Source: Marinagarivorans sp. UBA5870 (lineage in GTDB: Bacteria > Pseudomonadota > Gammaproteobacteria > Pseudomonadales > Cellvibrionaceae). Taken from it: 7,768 nucleotides of DNA. The notes under the pieces are model-generated. The model ran no database searches. It saw only the letters and a program-made list of their open reading frames with translations, and was not told the DNA's origin. Within the stretch, counting starts at the first letter, position 1. Each line of letters opens with the position of its first letter. Shown here piece after piece: positions 6,197-7,768 of this stretch. Location of the stretch: the NCBI GenBank assembly GCA_002432555.1, contig DJFO01000312.1:8449-16216 (forward strand), given 5' to 3'. Made by a program: the position numbers and the translations under genes.

Positions 6197-7768
6197 TTAA
6201 GTTCGAAATCCGAATTGCAGCCGCAAAGTTCTACCATAGCCAGTAAAACCTAAGGCTTCTTGGTAATCTTCATCCAGCACATTGTCTAGCGCAAATCGCG
6301 CTTGCCAATGGCTGTTGATTTGCCATTTGAAATTCATATCCCAGACTTGATGGCTCTGCAGAGTTTCGCCGACGGTCGCACCAGTGCGCAGGCTCGTATC
6401 ATACTGCTCACCCACGTACCGCCAGGTAAGCTCCGCCGATGTGTTCCCCGCGAACGCATAGTCAGCTTTCAAATGCAGCTGCTTTTCCGGTCTTCCAGAC
6501 AGTTGAACACCCTCTTCATTGGTGTCTATATCAAGCCAAGTCGCACCCAACGACAAATTGAGCGGCTCAACCGGCGCAATCGCCCAAATAAATTCCACGC
6601 TTTTGATGTCCACTTCAGACCGGTTGATGTTGGTGAATAATGCGGGATCGAAGTCAATCAAGTCTTCATAGCGACTGTCAGAATAGGTCAAGCTCGCCAT
6701 CCCAAGAGAATCGCTGGTAGACGACAGGCGCAAATCCCAGGTCTCCGCGCGCTCGGGCTTTAACTCGGGATTGCCCACCAGGGGGTGGCCGAGGGCGAAG
6801 AAACTCGGCGGCTTGAAACCTTTACCCCAATCTACTGATATATCCAGAACGCTGGTCACCGGCATCGCTACCGCGATGCTGCCACTGGTTTCGCCCGTCA
6901 GAAATTCCGGTTCGTCTCGCCGCACGCTTACTTGTGTTGTCACGCCGGCCGCCGCTACCACGTTACCTTCGGCAAAAACCGCAAGGTTCTCCCGATCCAT
7001 TTGGTAGGAAGTGTCGAGCATCCCGGCTATATCACCACGGCTTTCGCCTTTCTCTTTTGAGACAACCCCACCTGTGTTCAGCCAAAGCTTTTCGGGCTGT
7101 CCGAGGGTGTTTGTCCACTGCAGCTCCTTGCGAGAATATTCGCCGCCCGATCGGTTCGGCGGCACCGCGGTAAACGGTACTATACCAGGAGAGTCCTGCT
7201 CGACTTCCCGGTCAAACAGCCCCAGAGCCAGCTTGCTCGTCCACGCGGGAAAAAACTGTTGCTGGACGGCGGCGTAATGCGCCGACTCTTCACTGTCGAC
7301 CTCCTCCAAATCCCGCAAGCTCGCGTAACGATCGCCGCCGCTTTGCTCGGGAAATGCTTTCCTCACATCGTTCAAATAGCGCGAGCGCCAGGACAGCGCG
7401 CCGTTCTCGCTCCATTGCCAGTCGGTTCCCAAATTTAACTGATCACTCGTGTAGTAGCTGCCGTCGATCTGGTCACCGCGGTCGGTAGACGCCGCACTGA
7501 TACTCGCGCTGCCCCATCTCTGTTGGCTACCCATAGCGACATTGACGTTGTGCTGTTCGTCTTGTCCCACCTCGACTAGGCCCCGAAAATCTAAGGGTTT
7601 TTCTGGGGTCCGCGTAATGATATTGACTACCCCGGAAAGCGCCTCACCACCATAGACCGCCGTGCGAACACCTCGCAAAATCTCTATCCGCTCGACATCG
7701 GCAAGGCTGATGCTGTTGAAGTTGAACCCGCCACCGCGGCTGTTGTTCGAATCATTGACTTTAACCCC
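6197..7768 (-). CDS. TonB-dependent outer-membrane receptor, BtuB-like, N-terminus outside window
   Basis: Reading leftward from base 7768 the frame is open for 523 residues to TAA at 6199-6197. The TTG codon at 7678-7676 lies inside the plug domain and is not the true start. The first visible residues are the end of a TonB plug: VNDSNN, a GGGFNFNS stretch, ADVERIEILRG, then AVYGGEALSGVVNIITR, which is the highly conserved plug-to-barrel junction. A barrel of about 460 residues follows, with alternating amphipathic strands. It includes GKGFKPPSFFALGHPLVGNPELKPE, typical of mid-barrel strands, and ends in DNVLDEDYQEA and GYGRTLRLQFGFRT. The final FRT departs slightly from the usual terminal aromatic residue. 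The signal peptide, TonB box and early plug are upstream of the window. Such receptors import siderophores, cobalamin or oligosaccharides using TonB energy; the substrate cannot be read here. It is convergent with the glycosyltransferase gene, so it is probably a separate unit. Confidence 0.93.
   Translation of the reverse strand, partial: GVKVNDSNNSRGGGFNFNSISLADVERIEILRGVRTAVYGGEALSGVVNIITRTPEKPLDFRGLVEVGQDEQHNVNVAMGSQQRWGSASISAASTDRGDQIDGSYYTSDQLNLGTDWQWSENGALSWRSRYLNDVRKAFPEQSGGDRYASLRDLEEVDSEESAHYAAVQQQFFPAWTSKLALGLFDREVEQDSPGIVPFTAVPPNRSGGEYSRKELQWTNTLGQPEKLWLNTGGVVSKEKGESRGDIAGMLDTSYQMDRENLAVFAEGNVVAAAGVTTQVSVRRDEPEFLTGETSGSIAVAMPVTSVLDISVDWGKGFKPPSFFALGHPLVGNPELKPERAETWDLRLSSTSDSLGMASLTYSDSRYEDLIDFDPALFTNINRSEVDIKSVEFIWAIAPVEPLNLSLGATWLDIDTNEEGVQLSGRPEKQLHLKADYAFAGNTSAELTWRYVGEQYDTSLRTGATVGETLQSHQVWDMNFKWQINSHWQARFALDNVLDEDYQEALGFTGYGRTLRLQFGFRT

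Noticed and set aside
7676..7678. TTG as the start of the TonB-dependent receptor
   Set aside because: The frame stays open to the window edge and the upstream 30 residues are conserved plug-domain sequence (ADVERIEI before LRG), so the true start lies outside.
1..7768. CRISPR arrays, transposases, tRNA or rRNA genes
   Set aside because: No regular short repeat-spacer array, no transposase or integrase motif with terminal inverted repeats, and no tRNA-like or rRNA-like sequence was seen on either strand; the large repeat is a gene duplication, not an insertion sequence.

Overview
The window looks like chromosomal DNA of a Gram-negative, probably gammaproteobacterial organism. The evidence is a TonB-dependent outer-membrane receptor, a lipoprotein signal with an outer-membrane-type residue after the lipid cysteine, and fairly GC-rich codon use. 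The mix of Ig-like modules, a right-handed beta-helix and a TonB receptor would fit a polysaccharide-handling marine or soil lineage such as Cellvibrionales. That placement is an impression, not a database result.

Layout. (1) Bases 1-1041 (+) are the 3' part of a gene for a right-handed beta-helix protein, cut by the left edge and followed by a strong intrinsic terminator. (2) About 660 bases without a convincing gene follow (1099-1760); they hold short GGAATRG repeats and only weak promoter-like sequence. (3) Bases 1761-4694 (+) encode a complete 977-residue lipoprotein: lipobox, DUF5011-type Ig domain, two tandem 129-residue Ig-like repeats, a Big_9/cadherin-like domain, and a C-terminal beta-helix. 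Its last 346 residues align without a gap to gene (1). A perfect 12-bp terminator hairpin follows. (4) Bases 4854-6149 (+) encode a GT4 glycosyltransferase, with a possible extended -10 promoter upstream. (5) Convergent to it, 6197-7768 (-) encodes the plug end and whole barrel of a BtuB-like TonB-dependent receptor, cut by the right edge.

How they may work together. The two beta-helix genes are tandem paralogues (about 84% identity in both protein and DNA over 346 codons, hand count), each with its own terminator. Divergence is uneven: about 93% protein identity over the first 239 aligned residues, then about 65% over the last 107. The best inference is a pair of surface-anchored polysaccharide-binding or polysaccharide-modifying proteins beside a cytoplasmic glycosyltransferase, i.e. 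the edge of an exopolysaccharide or surface-glycan locus. No catalytic activity can be assigned from sequence alone. The receptor is on the opposite strand and is probably a separate transcription unit.
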